Below the pieces are notes generated by a model. It worked only from the letters and a program-made list of their open reading frames with translations. It did no database searches and had not been told where the DNA came from. A DNA stretch of 64,000 nt, from the NCBI RefSeq assembly GCF_027706845.1, contig NZ_JAQGCZ010000001.1, positions 62,001 through 126,000 on the forward strand, read 5' to 3'. The position numbers and the translations under genes are program-made. Position 1 is the first letter of the stretch. The number at the start of each line of letters is the position of its first letter. This DNA is from Mycolicibacterium sp. BiH015 (GTDB lineage Bacteria; Actinomycetota; Actinomycetes; Mycobacteriales; Mycobacteriaceae). Of this stretch, positions 55,501-63,264 are shown in pieces.

Positions 55501-56336
55501 CCGCGGAGCCTATCCCGCTCGTAGAACGCCAGCGCTGCAGCGGTGGCGACGTTCAGAGAGTCGGTACCGCGCGACATCGGGATCCTTACCCGGACGTCGC
55601 TCGACCGCATGGTGTGCTCCTTCAGACCCGGCCCTTCGGCGCCGACCAGGATGGCTACCCGGTGCTCCGACAGCTGCGCCATCGCCTCGGCGAGCGTCTG
55701 GGCTGCAGGATCAGGCGTCATTGCCAGAAGACGAAACTCATTGTCCTTCAACAGTTTCAGGTCCTGCGGCCACTCCTGCGCCCTGGCAAACGGAACGAGC
55801 AGCGCGTGACCCATCGACACCCGCACGGCGCGGCGGTACAGCGGGTCGGCACAGCCGCTGCCGAACACCACGCCGTCGACGCCGAGCCCGGCGGCGTTGC
55901 GGAACACCGACCCCAGGTTCTCGTGGTCGTTCACGCCCTCCAGCACCGCCACGGTGCGGGCTCCGTCGAGCACCTGCGAAACCGAGAGCTCGGGCGCACG
56001 GGATGCCGACGCCAGCACGCCCCTGTTGAGGTGGAATCCCACGGCCTCGGCCATGACATCGGCACTGACCCGGTAGAACGGCGCCGTAAGCCCGTCGAGG
56101 TCGCCCCCGAGCTCAGCCAGGCGTCGATCGGTGCCCAGAAGGGCGCGCGGCACGAACCGCGACGCGATCATGCGTTGCACCACCAGCACGCCCTCGGCGA
56201 TCACCAGACCCTTACCGCTGGGCAGGTCAGGCCTGCGGTCCACGCTGTTGAGGTCGCGGAAGTCGTCGAGCCGAGGGTCGGCCGGATCATCCACGTCGAT
56301 GACGTCGACGTCACCGGAGAAGCCGTTGCCGATCAT
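55497..56336 (-). CDS. TrmH/SpoU-family RNA 2'-O-methyltransferase (Rv0881-like)
   Basis: A 279-residue SPOUT methyltransferase. An N-terminal RNA-binding domain is followed by the SpoU catalytic domain with motif 1 NLGSVFRNAAGLGVDGVVF, motif 2 VAILVGAEGPGL and motif 3 IPMSRGTDSLNVATAAAL. It methylates ribose 2'-OH in rRNA or tRNA using S-adenosylmethionine. ATG 56336 is chosen; it keeps the N-terminal domain and leaves an 80-base gap to the divergent DUF2530 gene. The exact RNA site is not deducible. Confidence 0.9.
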   Translation of the reverse strand: MIGNGFSGDVDVIDVDDPADPRLDDFRDLNSVDRRPDLPSGKGLVIAEGVLVVQRMIASRFVPRALLGTDRRLAELGGDLDGLTAPFYRVSADVMAEAVGFHLNRGVLASASRAPELSVSQVLDGARTVAVLEGVNDHENLGSVFRNAAGLGVDGVVFGSGCADPLYRRAVRVSMGHALLVPFARAQEWPQDLKLLKDNEFRLLAMTPDPAAQTLAEAMAQLSEHRVAILVGAEGPGLKEHTMRSSDVRVRIPMSRGTDSLNVATAAALAFYERDRLRG

Positions 56337-56416
56337 GGGAATTGGAGGCGACCGGCGGCGTGCACAGCGGTAGACAATACCCACGGCCCCGTCGCGGTCG
56401 TTTAAGTTGGCAGGCG

Positions 56417-56677
56417 ATGGATTCTGATGCGACGGCCACCGACCCACAACCGCCCCCGCTGCCCGCGGCGCTGCTCGCGCCGGTCCCGGTCATCGTGACC
56501 ATCACGTGCGCCTGGGTGATTGCCGCCGTATTGGCGTTCACGGTGCCCGCGCTGCACGACTGGCGGCCCATCACCGTCGCGGGGCTCGGCGTCGGAGTCC
56601 TTGGCACATCGATCTTTCTGTGGCAACGTCACTCCGCGCGCCGCGGCGACCGCGGCGCCCAACGCGGTCTGACGTAG
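56417..56677 (+). CDS. DUF2530 small membrane protein (Rv0879c-like)
   Basis: An 86-residue protein with two membrane helices (VPVIVTITCAWVIAAVLAFT and TVAGLGVGVLGTSIFLWQ) after a polar proline-rich start, and a short basic C-terminus (RHSARRGDRG). The arrangement matches the actinobacterial DUF2530 family, in which HDWRP lies between the helices. It starts at ATG 56417 and is followed after 10 bases by an SRPBCC gene. Function is unknown. Confidence 0.8.
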   Translation: MDSDATATDPQPPPLPAALLAPVPVIVTITCAWVIAAVLAFTVPALHDWRPITVAGLGVGVLGTSIFLWQRHSARRGDRGAQRGLT

Positions 56678-56687
56678 GGAGAAAGCC

Positions 56688-57140
56688 ATGGCAGCGCCGA
56701 TTTTGCAGGCTGAGGTCGACATCAACGCCCCGGTGTCGAAAGTCTGGAACCTGGTGTCCGACTTGAGCAAGATGCCGCAGTGGAGCCCGCAGTGCCGGCT
56801 GATGAAGCCGGTCGGGCAGCTTCGTCAGGGCGCACGCACCGTCAACGTCAACCGCCGCGGTCTGCTCGTCTGGCCGACGACATCCCGCATCACCGAGTTC
56901 GTCCCCGAGAAGAAGCTGGCGTTCCGCGTCAACGAGAACCACACCGTTTGGAGCTACGAACTGGAGCCGACGGAGGCCGGCACGCGGCTCGTCGAGACGC
57001 GGCGCGCCGAGAACGGCACCACCGCGGTGTCGAACTTTCTCGTCGGGAAGTTCATGGGCGGTGTGCCGGGCTTCGAGGAGGAACTCATCGCAGGCATGAA
57101 CCTGTCGCTGAGGCGGATCAAGGCCGCCGCCGAGAACTAG
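56688..57140 (+). CDS. SRPBCC family (polyketide cyclase/START-like) protein
   Basis: A 150-residue Bet v1-like protein: AEVDINAPVSKVWNLVSDLS at the start, WSPQCRLMKPVGQLRQGART in the cavity region, and the long C-terminal helix PGFEEELIAGMNLSLRRIKA. These proteins bind lipids or polyketide-like ligands in a closed cavity; no specific function is known. GGGAGAAAGCC precedes ATG 56688. Its last 4 bases overlap the convergent DUF3027 gene. Confidence 0.87.
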   Translation: MAAPILQAEVDINAPVSKVWNLVSDLSKMPQWSPQCRLMKPVGQLRQGARTVNVNRRGLLVWPTTSRITEFVPEKKLAFRVNENHTVWSYELEPTEAGTRLVETRRAENGTTAVSNFLVGKFMGGVPGFEEELIAGMNLSLRRIKAAAEN

Positions 57141-57955
57141 CTGTCGGCCGGCTCGACCAGATCGAGAACTCCGTCGTCATACGGATCGAACAACGGAGAG
57201 CCTGCACCCGGCGCCGCCGGCGTGTCGGAGTGTGCGCCACAGCCGAACTCGGCGTCGACGACGTGGCCGTCGGCGGCGTACTCGTTGGCGCACACGCCGA
57301 ACATCACGCCGAGCGAACCGCCGAGCGGCACGTAGTAGCCGCAGTCCCGACACATCCGCCGAGTGGCCCGCGCCATTGCCGAACCCGGACCATATTCGCC
57401 GTCGTGCCAGCGCTGCGCGGCGTCGTTGCGTCCCCACAGGCTCAGCACCTGACGACGCCCGAGCCCGACCTCGACAGCGACCTCGTCGATCTGCGGATCG
57501 CCGGTTGCCATGAATCCGGGCACCAGGCGGGGGTCGTCCTGCGGCGGGGCCAGCAGGTCGCCCGGGCTGAGGTCTCCGGGGCGCACCCGCTCCTCCCACG
57601 GAATCCACTTCGGCGCCAGCAGCGCCGTCGGACCGGGAACGAGGACGACCTCGCTGATGGTGGCCTGAACTGCCCCCGGGCAGGCGGCGACGACCACGGC
57701 CCACTGCCAACCTCGATACCCGGGCAGGTCGGCCAGAAAGCGGTGGGTGGCAGCAGTCGGATCCTCGAAACCCGCACCTAGATACTCGCCGACGCTGTCC
57801 TCGCCGCTGAATTCGACGATCGCCGCGCGGGCTGCGTCGACGGCGCCCAGCAACACCGCTTCCAGGTCGGGTGCGGGGGCGACGAACTGCGCCTCAGGCG
57901 TCGTCTCGTCAGGCGATTCACCCGCTGCCGCGTCGTGCTGATCAGGTTCGGTCAT
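57137..57955 (-). CDS. DUF3027 family protein (Rv0877-like)
   Basis: A 272-residue protein of the actinobacterial DUF3027 family. Markers are GWQWAVVVAACPGA, APKWIPWEERVRPGDLSPGD and a cysteine-rich C-terminal part (RRMCRDCGYYVPLGGSLGVM, then GVCANEYAADG and FGCGAHS) that could bind a metal. Function is unknown; no membrane segment. The start is either ATG 57955 or ATG 57964, both after GGAGG; the first has better spacing from it. Divergent from the Rv0876c-like transporter. Confidence 0.85.
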   Translation of the reverse strand: MTEPDQHDAAAGESPDETTPEAQFVAPAPDLEAVLLGAVDAARAAIVEFSGEDSVGEYLGAGFEDPTAATHRFLADLPGYRGWQWAVVVAACPGAVQATISEVVLVPGPTALLAPKWIPWEERVRPGDLSPGDLLAPPQDDPRLVPGFMATGDPQIDEVAVEVGLGRRQVLSLWGRNDAAQRWHDGEYGPGSAMARATRRMCRDCGYYVPLGGSLGVMFGVCANEYAADGHVVDAEFGCGAHSDTPAAPGAGSPLFDPYDDGVLDLVEPADS

Positions 57956-58052
57956 GCTGTCCATCGCCTCCAATCTTGCCTGAACCGGGGAACGGCTAGC
58001 CACACCGGTCACCTGCACGGCCACTGTCGGGCCCATGGGGGAGAATCGAGTT

Positions 58053-59735
58053 GTGACCGGACCGCGGCGTGACCCTCGGGACCCTGACGGTCAGCAGGGT
58101 GGACGCTACTACCCGCCACGCCCACCCGCGGGAGAACACCCGGGGATGGCCAACTATCCGAGCGACCCGGCGATGCATCCCGGCAATCGCCGCCCGGGAC
58201 GGCCGTACTCACCGAACGACAGCGGCAACCGCTGGCTGCCCCCGCTCGACGAGAACACACGTCGGAGCCACTCCTACGACTCTCCCCCGCGCCGCGAGCC
58301 GGGCGGCGAGAAGGTGACGGTGACGCGCGCCGCGGCGCAGCGCAGCCGTGAGATGGGGTCGAAGGTCTATGGCATGGTGCACCGGGCCGCGACCGCCGAC
58401 GGTGCCGACAAGTCCGGGCTGACCGCGCTGACGTGGCCTGTCGTCGCGAACTTCGCGGTGGACGCCGCCATGGCGGTGGCGCTGGCCAACACGTTGTTCT
58501 TCGCGGCGGCCTCCGGCGAGAGCAAGGGCAAGGTCGCGCTGTACCTGCTCATCACCATCGCTCCGTTCGCCGTCATCGCGCCGCTGATCGGGCCGGCGCT
58601 GGACCGTTTGCAGCACGGTAGGCGCGTCGCCCTCGCCGCGTCGTTCGCGTTCCGCACGGTGCTCGCCCTGGTGCTCATCGCCAACTTCGACAGCGCCACC
58701 GGCAGCTTCCCGTCGTGGGTGCTCTATCCGTGCGCGCTCGGAATGATGGTGCTGTCCAAATCGTTCTCGGTGCTCCGCAGCGCCGTCACACCGCGGGTGC
58801 TGCCACCGACCATCGACCTGGTGCGCGTGAACTCGCGGCTGACCACATTCGGGCTCCTGGGCGGCACCATGATCGGCGGTGGTATCGCCGCCGCAGCCGA
58901 ATACGGCTTCCAGTTGTTCCAGATGCCGGGGGCGCTGTATGTCGTGGTGGCCGTGACCGTCGCAGGCGCCGTCCTGGCGATGCGCATCCCGAAATGGGTC
59001 GAGGTCACCGAGGGTGAGGTGCCCGCCACGCTGAGCTACCACGGCCAGAGCGACGAGCTGCGCCGCGAACCACACCGTGGCAAGGAAAGGGCGCGCCAGC
59101 CGTTGGGCCGCAACATCATCACGTCGCTGTGGGGCAACTGCACTGTCAAGGTGATGGTGGGTTTCCTGTTCCTGTATCCGGCGTTCGTCGCGAAGGCCCA
59201 CGACGCCAGCGGGTGGGAGCAGCTGCGCATCCTCGGCATGATCGGCGCCGCAGCGGCCGTCGGCAATTTCGGCGGCAACATGATCGCGGCCCGCCTCAAA
59301 CTCGGCCACCCGGCGCGGCTGGTGGTGCGGTGTGCGCTGGCCGTCACGGTCATGGCGCTGGCAGCGGCGTTGAGCGGCAACTTGATGGTGGCCGCGGCTG
59401 CCACGCTCGTGACCTCGGGCGCCGCCGCGATCGCGAAGGCATCGCTGGATGCGTCGCTGCAGGACGACCTCCCCGAAGAATCGCGGGCCTCGGCCTTCGG
59501 CCGCTCCGAGTCCCTGCTGCAGTTGGCGTGGGTCGCCGGTGGGGCCACCGGCGTGCTCATCTACACCGAGCTGTACGCGGGCTTCACCACGATCACCGCC
59601 ATTCTGATCCTCGGGCTGGCCCAGACCGTTCTGAGCTATCGTGGCGAGTCGCTGGTGCCGGGGCTTGGCGGAAACCGTCCCGTACTGGCCGAACAGGAAG
59701 GCGTACGGACGGATGCGACGGTGACCCGCGAGTGA
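58053..59735 (+). CDS. MFS-type membrane protein (Rv0876c-like)
   Basis: A 560-residue protein. The first 120 residues are polar, rich in Pro, Arg and Gly, and likely cytoplasmic. About 10-12 membrane helices follow, beginning WPVVANFAVDAAMAVALANT, with DRLQHGRRVALAAS in the MFS loop position. The sequence matches the conserved mycobacterial transporter Rv0876c in position and layout. The substrate is unknown. GTG 58053 follows GGGGGAGA at good spacing; ATG 58035 would add six residues and include that site. Its stop overlaps the next gene's start by 4 bases. Confidence 0.83.
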   Translation: MTGPRRDPRDPDGQQGGRYYPPRPPAGEHPGMANYPSDPAMHPGNRRPGRPYSPNDSGNRWLPPLDENTRRSHSYDSPPRREPGGEKVTVTRAAAQRSREMGSKVYGMVHRAATADGADKSGLTALTWPVVANFAVDAAMAVALANTLFFAAASGESKGKVALYLLITIAPFAVIAPLIGPALDRLQHGRRVALAASFAFRTVLALVLIANFDSATGSFPSWVLYPCALGMMVLSKSFSVLRSAVTPRVLPPTIDLVRVNSRLTTFGLLGGTMIGGGIAAAAEYGFQLFQMPGALYVVVAVTVAGAVLAMRIPKWVEVTEGEVPATLSYHGQSDELRREPHRGKERARQPLGRNIITSLWGNCTVKVMVGFLFLYPAFVAKAHDASGWEQLRILGMIGAAAAVGNFGGNMIAARLKLGHPARLVVRCALAVTVMALAAALSGNLMVAAAATLVTSGAAAIAKASLDASLQDDLPEESRASAFGRSESLLQLAWVAGGATGVLIYTELYAGFTTITAILILGLAQTVLSYRGESLVPGLGGNRPVLAEQEGVRTDATVTRE

Positions 59736-60247
59736 AACGTGTTGTCGCGGTTCTCGTCACGGTGGCGCTGCTCTCGATGATCGGTACGGGTGTACTCGTG
59801 TGGCAGCTGACGCGCGACCATTCACCCGAGCTGCCCGAGATCTCGGCCTTCTCCCACGGCCACCTGACCAGGGTGGGGCCGTACCGGTTCTGCCAAGTTT
59901 TCAACCCGACCGACTGCGTCGTCCCCGCGTCTCAAGGCGAGCTCCCGGTGACCGGCAAGCACCCGGTGCAGTTGTCGATCCCCGAGAGCATCGCACGGGC
60001 ACCGTGGGTGCTGTTGCGGGCCTACGAGGACGAGGACCTCATCGAGGAGTTCCGTCCGGGCACCAGGCTGGCGGTGACGATCCCCACCGTCGATGCGCAG
60101 CGCGGCCGGCTCACCGGCGTCGCGGTACAGCTGCCGACACTGGTGCGCGACGAAGCGGGCAACGAGTTTCCCGTGCCCCATGCCGAATGGTCGGTCCGCA
60201 CGGTGTGGGACGACTCCGAGGAGTACCCGGAATCCTCAGCCGGCTGA
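59732..60247 (+). CDS. DUF2771 exported protein (Rv0875c-like)
   Basis: A 171-residue protein with a single N-terminal hydrophobic segment (VKRVVAVLVTVALLSMIGTG), a signal anchor or signal peptide, and an extracytoplasmic beta-rich domain with two cysteines (YRFCQVFNPTDCVVP). It matches DUF2771, encoded after the Rv0876c-type transporter in mycobacteria. GTG 59732 overlaps the transporter stop (GTGA), so it is coupled and may assist it. Its end overlaps the convergent GST gene by 12 bases. Confidence 0.83.
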   Translation: MKRVVAVLVTVALLSMIGTGVLVWQLTRDHSPELPEISAFSHGHLTRVGPYRFCQVFNPTDCVVPASQGELPVTGKHPVQLSIPESIARAPWVLLRAYEDEDLIEEFRPGTRLAVTIPTVDAQRGRLTGVAVQLPTLVRDEAGNEFPVPHAEWSVRTVWDDSEEYPESSAG

Positions 60248-61249
60248 GTGTGCTTCGGGCACACGCTCGCCCTCCGGCGTCGGCCCGGGCGGCGTTCCGT
60301 TTCCGAAAGGCCTGCCGCCCAGCGCTTCTCGGCCGTGGGGCGTCAACCAGTTCCGCAAGTCGGGGCCTTTGGGCACGACGCCGGTGGGGTTGATGTCGGA
60401 GTGCACGATGTAGTAGTGCTGCTTGATCTGCACGAAATCGGTGGTGTCGCCGAAGCCTGGCGTCTGGAACAGGTCGCGCGCGTAGGCCCACAGCACAGGC
60501 ATCTCGGAGAGCTTGCTGCGGTTGCACTTGAAGTGGCCGTGATAGACCGGGTCGAACCGCGCCAGCGTGGTGAACAGTCGCACATCGGCCTCGGTGATGG
60601 TGTCCCCCACCAGATATCGCTGGTTTTCCAGTCGATCCGACAGCCAGTCCAGGGCGCTGAAGAGCCGGTCATAGGCCTTCTCGTAGGCCTCTTGCGACCC
60701 CGCGAAGCCGCAGCGGTAGACCCCGTTGTTGACCTCGGTGTAGATGCGCTGCGCGACCTCGTCGATCTCGTCGCGGAGCGGTTCGGGGTAGAGCTGCGGC
60801 GCGCCGTCGCGGTGGTGGGCGGTCCACTCCAGGGAGAAGTCGAGCGTGATCTGAGGGAAGTCATTGGTGACCACCTCGCCGGTGGGGATGTCGACGATCG
60901 CGGGGACCGTCACCCCTTTCTCGTAGTCGGGGATGCGCTTGTTGTAGGCGTCGCGCAGGAAGTGGATGCCGAGCACGGGATCGACACCGCCCGGATCGAG
61001 GTCGAAGGTCCAGCTGCGCTCATCGTGGGTCGGACCGCAAAAGCCAATGGAGAGAACATCTTCCAATCCGAGAAGGCGCCTGACGATGATCGTGCGGTTG
61101 GCCCACGGGCACGCCCTGGCGACCACCAGGCGGTAGCGCCCCGGCTCGACGGGATAGCCGTCACGGCCGTCAGCGGTGATGCGGGTGCTGATGTAGTTGG
61201 TGTCCCGGTTGAATTCTCCGCCGGAGGTCTCGCTCGCCACGTAGCTCAT
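60236..61249 (-). CDS. Xi-class glutathione transferase-like (glutathionyl-hydroquinone reductase family) protein
   Basis: A 337-residue protein of the ECM4/GS-HQR (Xi class) family. The N-terminal thioredoxin-like domain has the catalytic Cys47 in ARACPWANRT, followed by LSIGFCGPTHDERSW. The C-terminal helical domain includes YEKAYDRLFSALDWLSDRLE and DVRLFTTLARFDPVYHGHFK. Family enzymes reduce glutathionyl-hydroquinones. Mycobacteria use mycothiol rather than glutathione, so the true thiol partner is probably different (inference). The length and active-site motif are complete. Confidence 0.88.
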   Translation of the reverse strand: MSYVASETSGGEFNRDTNYISTRITADGRDGYPVEPGRYRLVVARACPWANRTIIVRRLLGLEDVLSIGFCGPTHDERSWTFDLDPGGVDPVLGIHFLRDAYNKRIPDYEKGVTVPAIVDIPTGEVVTNDFPQITLDFSLEWTAHHRDGAPQLYPEPLRDEIDEVAQRIYTEVNNGVYRCGFAGSQEAYEKAYDRLFSALDWLSDRLENQRYLVGDTITEADVRLFTTLARFDPVYHGHFKCNRSKLSEMPVLWAYARDLFQTPGFGDTTDFVQIKQHYYIVHSDINPTGVVPKGPDLRNWLTPHGREALGGRPFGNGTPPGPTPEGERVPEAHSAG

Positions 61250-61265
61250 AGATCATTTAATACCC

Positions 61266-61328
61266 CGCCGAATCTGAACATATAGCCGAGTTTCTGCGGT
61301 CTGCGCGGTCGTAACTTCAGATTCGGCG
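61266..61328. repeat. Inverted repeat in the GST/AbiEi-DUF559 divergent region
   Basis: CGCCGAATCTGAA (61266-61278) and TTCAGATTCGGCG (61316-61328) are perfect 13-base arms with a 37-base spacer in the 116-base gap between divergent genes. The left arm sequence CCGCCGAATCTGAAC (61265-61279) occurs again at 62221-62235, over the 3' end of the downstream gene, so the gene is bracketed by copies. Confidence 0.5.
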
Positions 61329-61365
61329 AACGGAACCGGCGGCGCGGGACCTGCGTCATATTCAC

Positions 61366-62241
61366 GTGAAGGTTTTTGTCGGCACTGAAGCGGTGGCGGC
61401 AGGCACGGTCACACGACACCAACTGAAGACCCGCTTCGTCGCTGTCTACCGCAACGTCTACGCATCGCGCGGTGTCGCCTTGACCGCGGCGGACAAAGCC
61501 CGTGCGGCATGGCTCTGGTCCGGTAGACGGGCGACGGTCGTGGGCGTGTCCGCTGCGGCCCTGCACGGCTCGCTCTGGATCGACCAGCGGCTACCCGCCG
61601 AACTCAACCAGGCCAGTCAGCACAAGACAGCGGGCATCGTCCTCCACTGTGAAGAACTGGACGACACCGAGATCGTTCGCGTTCAGGGCTTGCCCGCGGC
61701 CAGCCCCGCGAGGACCGCGTATGACCTTGGCCGTCGCAGGGGCTTGACGCTCGCCGTGGTCCGGCTCGACGCGTTGATGCGAGCAACGAACGTCAAGGCG
61801 GCAGACGTCCACGAGGTCGCTGACCGGCGTCGCGGCGCGCGGGGGATCGTCCAGCTGCGCACGGCACTCAACCTCGTGGACCCCGGCTCCGAGTCCCCAC
61901 AGGAAACGCGCACGCGACTTTTACTCACCAAGGCAGGTCTGCCGCCCGAAGCTACGCAGATCGATGTGTACGACCGGCACGGCTACCACGTCGGACGAAT
62001 CGACATGGGTTGGGAAACCTGGAAAGTGGGCGTCGAGTACGACGGCGCCCAACACTGGAACGACCCGCGCCAGCGCAGCCGGGACATCGACCGTCAGGTC
62101 GAGCTGGAATCACTGGGCTGGCGGATCATCCACGTCAGTGCAGACATTTTGCGTGACCGGCCCGCCACGATCGCGGTGCGGGTCTGGCAGGCGCTCCAAG
62201 CGGCCGGCGCGCCCGTACCTCCGCCGAATCTGAACTTATGA
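61366..62241 (+). CDS. AbiEi-like/DUF559 (Vsr-type nuclease fold) protein
   Basis: A 291-residue protein. The N-terminal 130 residues resemble the winged-helix AbiEi/type IV antitoxin-like start (VTRHQLKTRFVAVYRNVYAS, VGVSAAALHGSLW, PARTAYDLGRR). The C-terminal 100 residues have a DUF559/PD-(D/E)xK nuclease-like core: ETRTRLLLTKAGLP, then GRIDMGWETWKVGVEYDGAQ with candidate Asp and Glu, and ELESLGWRIIHVSADIL. Such two-part proteins recur in mycobacteria, without a known function that I can name. It starts at GTG 61366. It is a single accessory-looking gene bracketed by the CCGCCGAATCTGAAC repeats. Confidence 0.82.
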   Translation: MKVFVGTEAVAAGTVTRHQLKTRFVAVYRNVYASRGVALTAADKARAAWLWSGRRATVVGVSAAALHGSLWIDQRLPAELNQASQHKTAGIVLHCEELDDTEIVRVQGLPAASPARTAYDLGRRRGLTLAVVRLDALMRATNVKAADVHEVADRRRGARGIVQLRTALNLVDPGSESPQETRTRLLLTKAGLPPEATQIDVYDRHGYHVGRIDMGWETWKVGVEYDGAQHWNDPRQRSRDIDRQVELESLGWRIIHVSADILRDRPATIAVRVWQALQAAGAPVPPPNLNL

Positions 62242-62300
62242 GTGCGATGCGGCGGAAAACTTCGCCACAAGCTCAGAGTCGAGGCTCGCGCCGCTGGACT

Positions 62301-62711
62301 TCAGGCGTCGAGCTCGCGGGCGACGGCCTTGACCACCTCGGATACGCGGCGTGCGACCTTGCGGTCGGGGTACTTGCCTTTTCGCAGCTCGGGCTGCACC
62401 GCGCCTTCCAACAGCGTGATCATGTCCTCGACCATGCCGTGCAGCTCATCAGGCGTGTGCTTGTGCTCGACAGTCGCCGCTTCCCGGCGATTGCGGCTGA
62501 CGCTCGGCGGCGGGTCGATCAGCTTCACCTGCAGTGCCTGCGGTCCCCGCCGGCCGGCGGCCACGCCGAACTCGACCCGCTGCCCCGCCTTCAGACCTTC
62601 GACACCCGCGGGCAACGCCGAGGACCGCACGTAGACGTCTTCGCCCTCCTCCTGAGAGAGGAACCCGAAGCCCTTCTCGGCGTCGTACCACTTCACCCGC
62701 CCGGTCGGCAC
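62301..62711 (-). CDS. cspB: Cold-shock domain protein CspB (Rv0871-like)
   Basis: A 136-residue protein. The cold-shock OB fold covers residues 1-65 with RNP1-like KGFGFLS and RNP2-like VYVRSSAL motifs. A longer C-terminal helical extension ([20 protein letters not shown], then [16 protein letters not shown]) is characteristic of mycobacterial CspB rather than the 67-residue CspA. It binds single-stranded nucleic acid. GTG 62711 aligns with the orthologous start; GTG 62720 would add three residues. The end is convergent with the AbiEi/DUF559 gene. Confidence 0.9.
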   Translation of the reverse strand: MPTGRVKWYDAEKGFGFLSQEEGEDVYVRSSALPAGVEGLKAGQRVEFGVAAGRRGPQALQVKLIDPPPSVSRNRREAATVEHKHTPDELHGMVEDMITLLEGAVQPELRKGKYPDRKVARRVSEVVKAVARELDA

Positions 62712-62856
62712 TGGTCTCACCTGCTGTCTGTCTCAAGTCGGGGTACATAAAGTAAGCGCCCCCGCCGGGACGCGTCCTGGGAGATCCTACTCGGACGGCG
62801 CTACGCCCAGCATCCCCTTATGTCGGTAGGCTGCAGGTCACCGCTGGAGGAAGAAA

Positions 62857-63264
62857 ATGCGACTGGTCCTGAACGTCATATGGCTGATCTTCGGCGGCCT
62901 CTGGCTGGCGCTCGGCTATGTTCTGGCCGCGCTGATCTGCTTCGTCCTGATCATCACGATCCCGTTCGGATTCGCCTCGCTGCGCATCGCGGCGTACGCG
63001 CTGTGGCCGTTCGGCCGAACCATCGTCGAAAAGCCGGGGCCGCGCCCCGGCGCACTCGTCGGCAATGTGATCTGGGTGATCGTGGCGGGGGTGTGGCTGG
63101 CGATCGGACACATCACCACGGCCATCGCGATGGCAATCACCATCATCGGTATCCCGTTGGCGCTCGCGAACCTGAAACTCATCCCTGTGTCGCTGATGCC
63201 TTTGGGTAAAGAGATCGTCCCGGTGGGCGAGGCCCACGGTCGCGTGGTCGGAACCGTGCCGTGA
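62857..63264 (+). CDS. YccF-domain membrane protein (Rv0870c-like)
   Basis: A 135-residue membrane protein with two YccF repeats: NVIWLIFGGLWLALGYVL with IPFGFASLRIAAYALWPFGR, then NVIWVIVAGVWLAIGHIT with IIGIPLALANLKLIPVSLMP. Four membrane segments in total. Function is unknown; the family is widespread. GGAGGAAGAAA precedes ATG 62857. Its stop overlaps the moaA2 GTG by 4 bases, so the two are coupled. Confidence 0.9.
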   Translation: MRLVLNVIWLIFGGLWLALGYVLAALICFVLIITIPFGFASLRIAAYALWPFGRTIVEKPGPRPGALVGNVIWVIVAGVWLAIGHITTAIAMAITIIGIPLALANLKLIPVSLMPLGKEIVPVGEAHGRVVGTVP

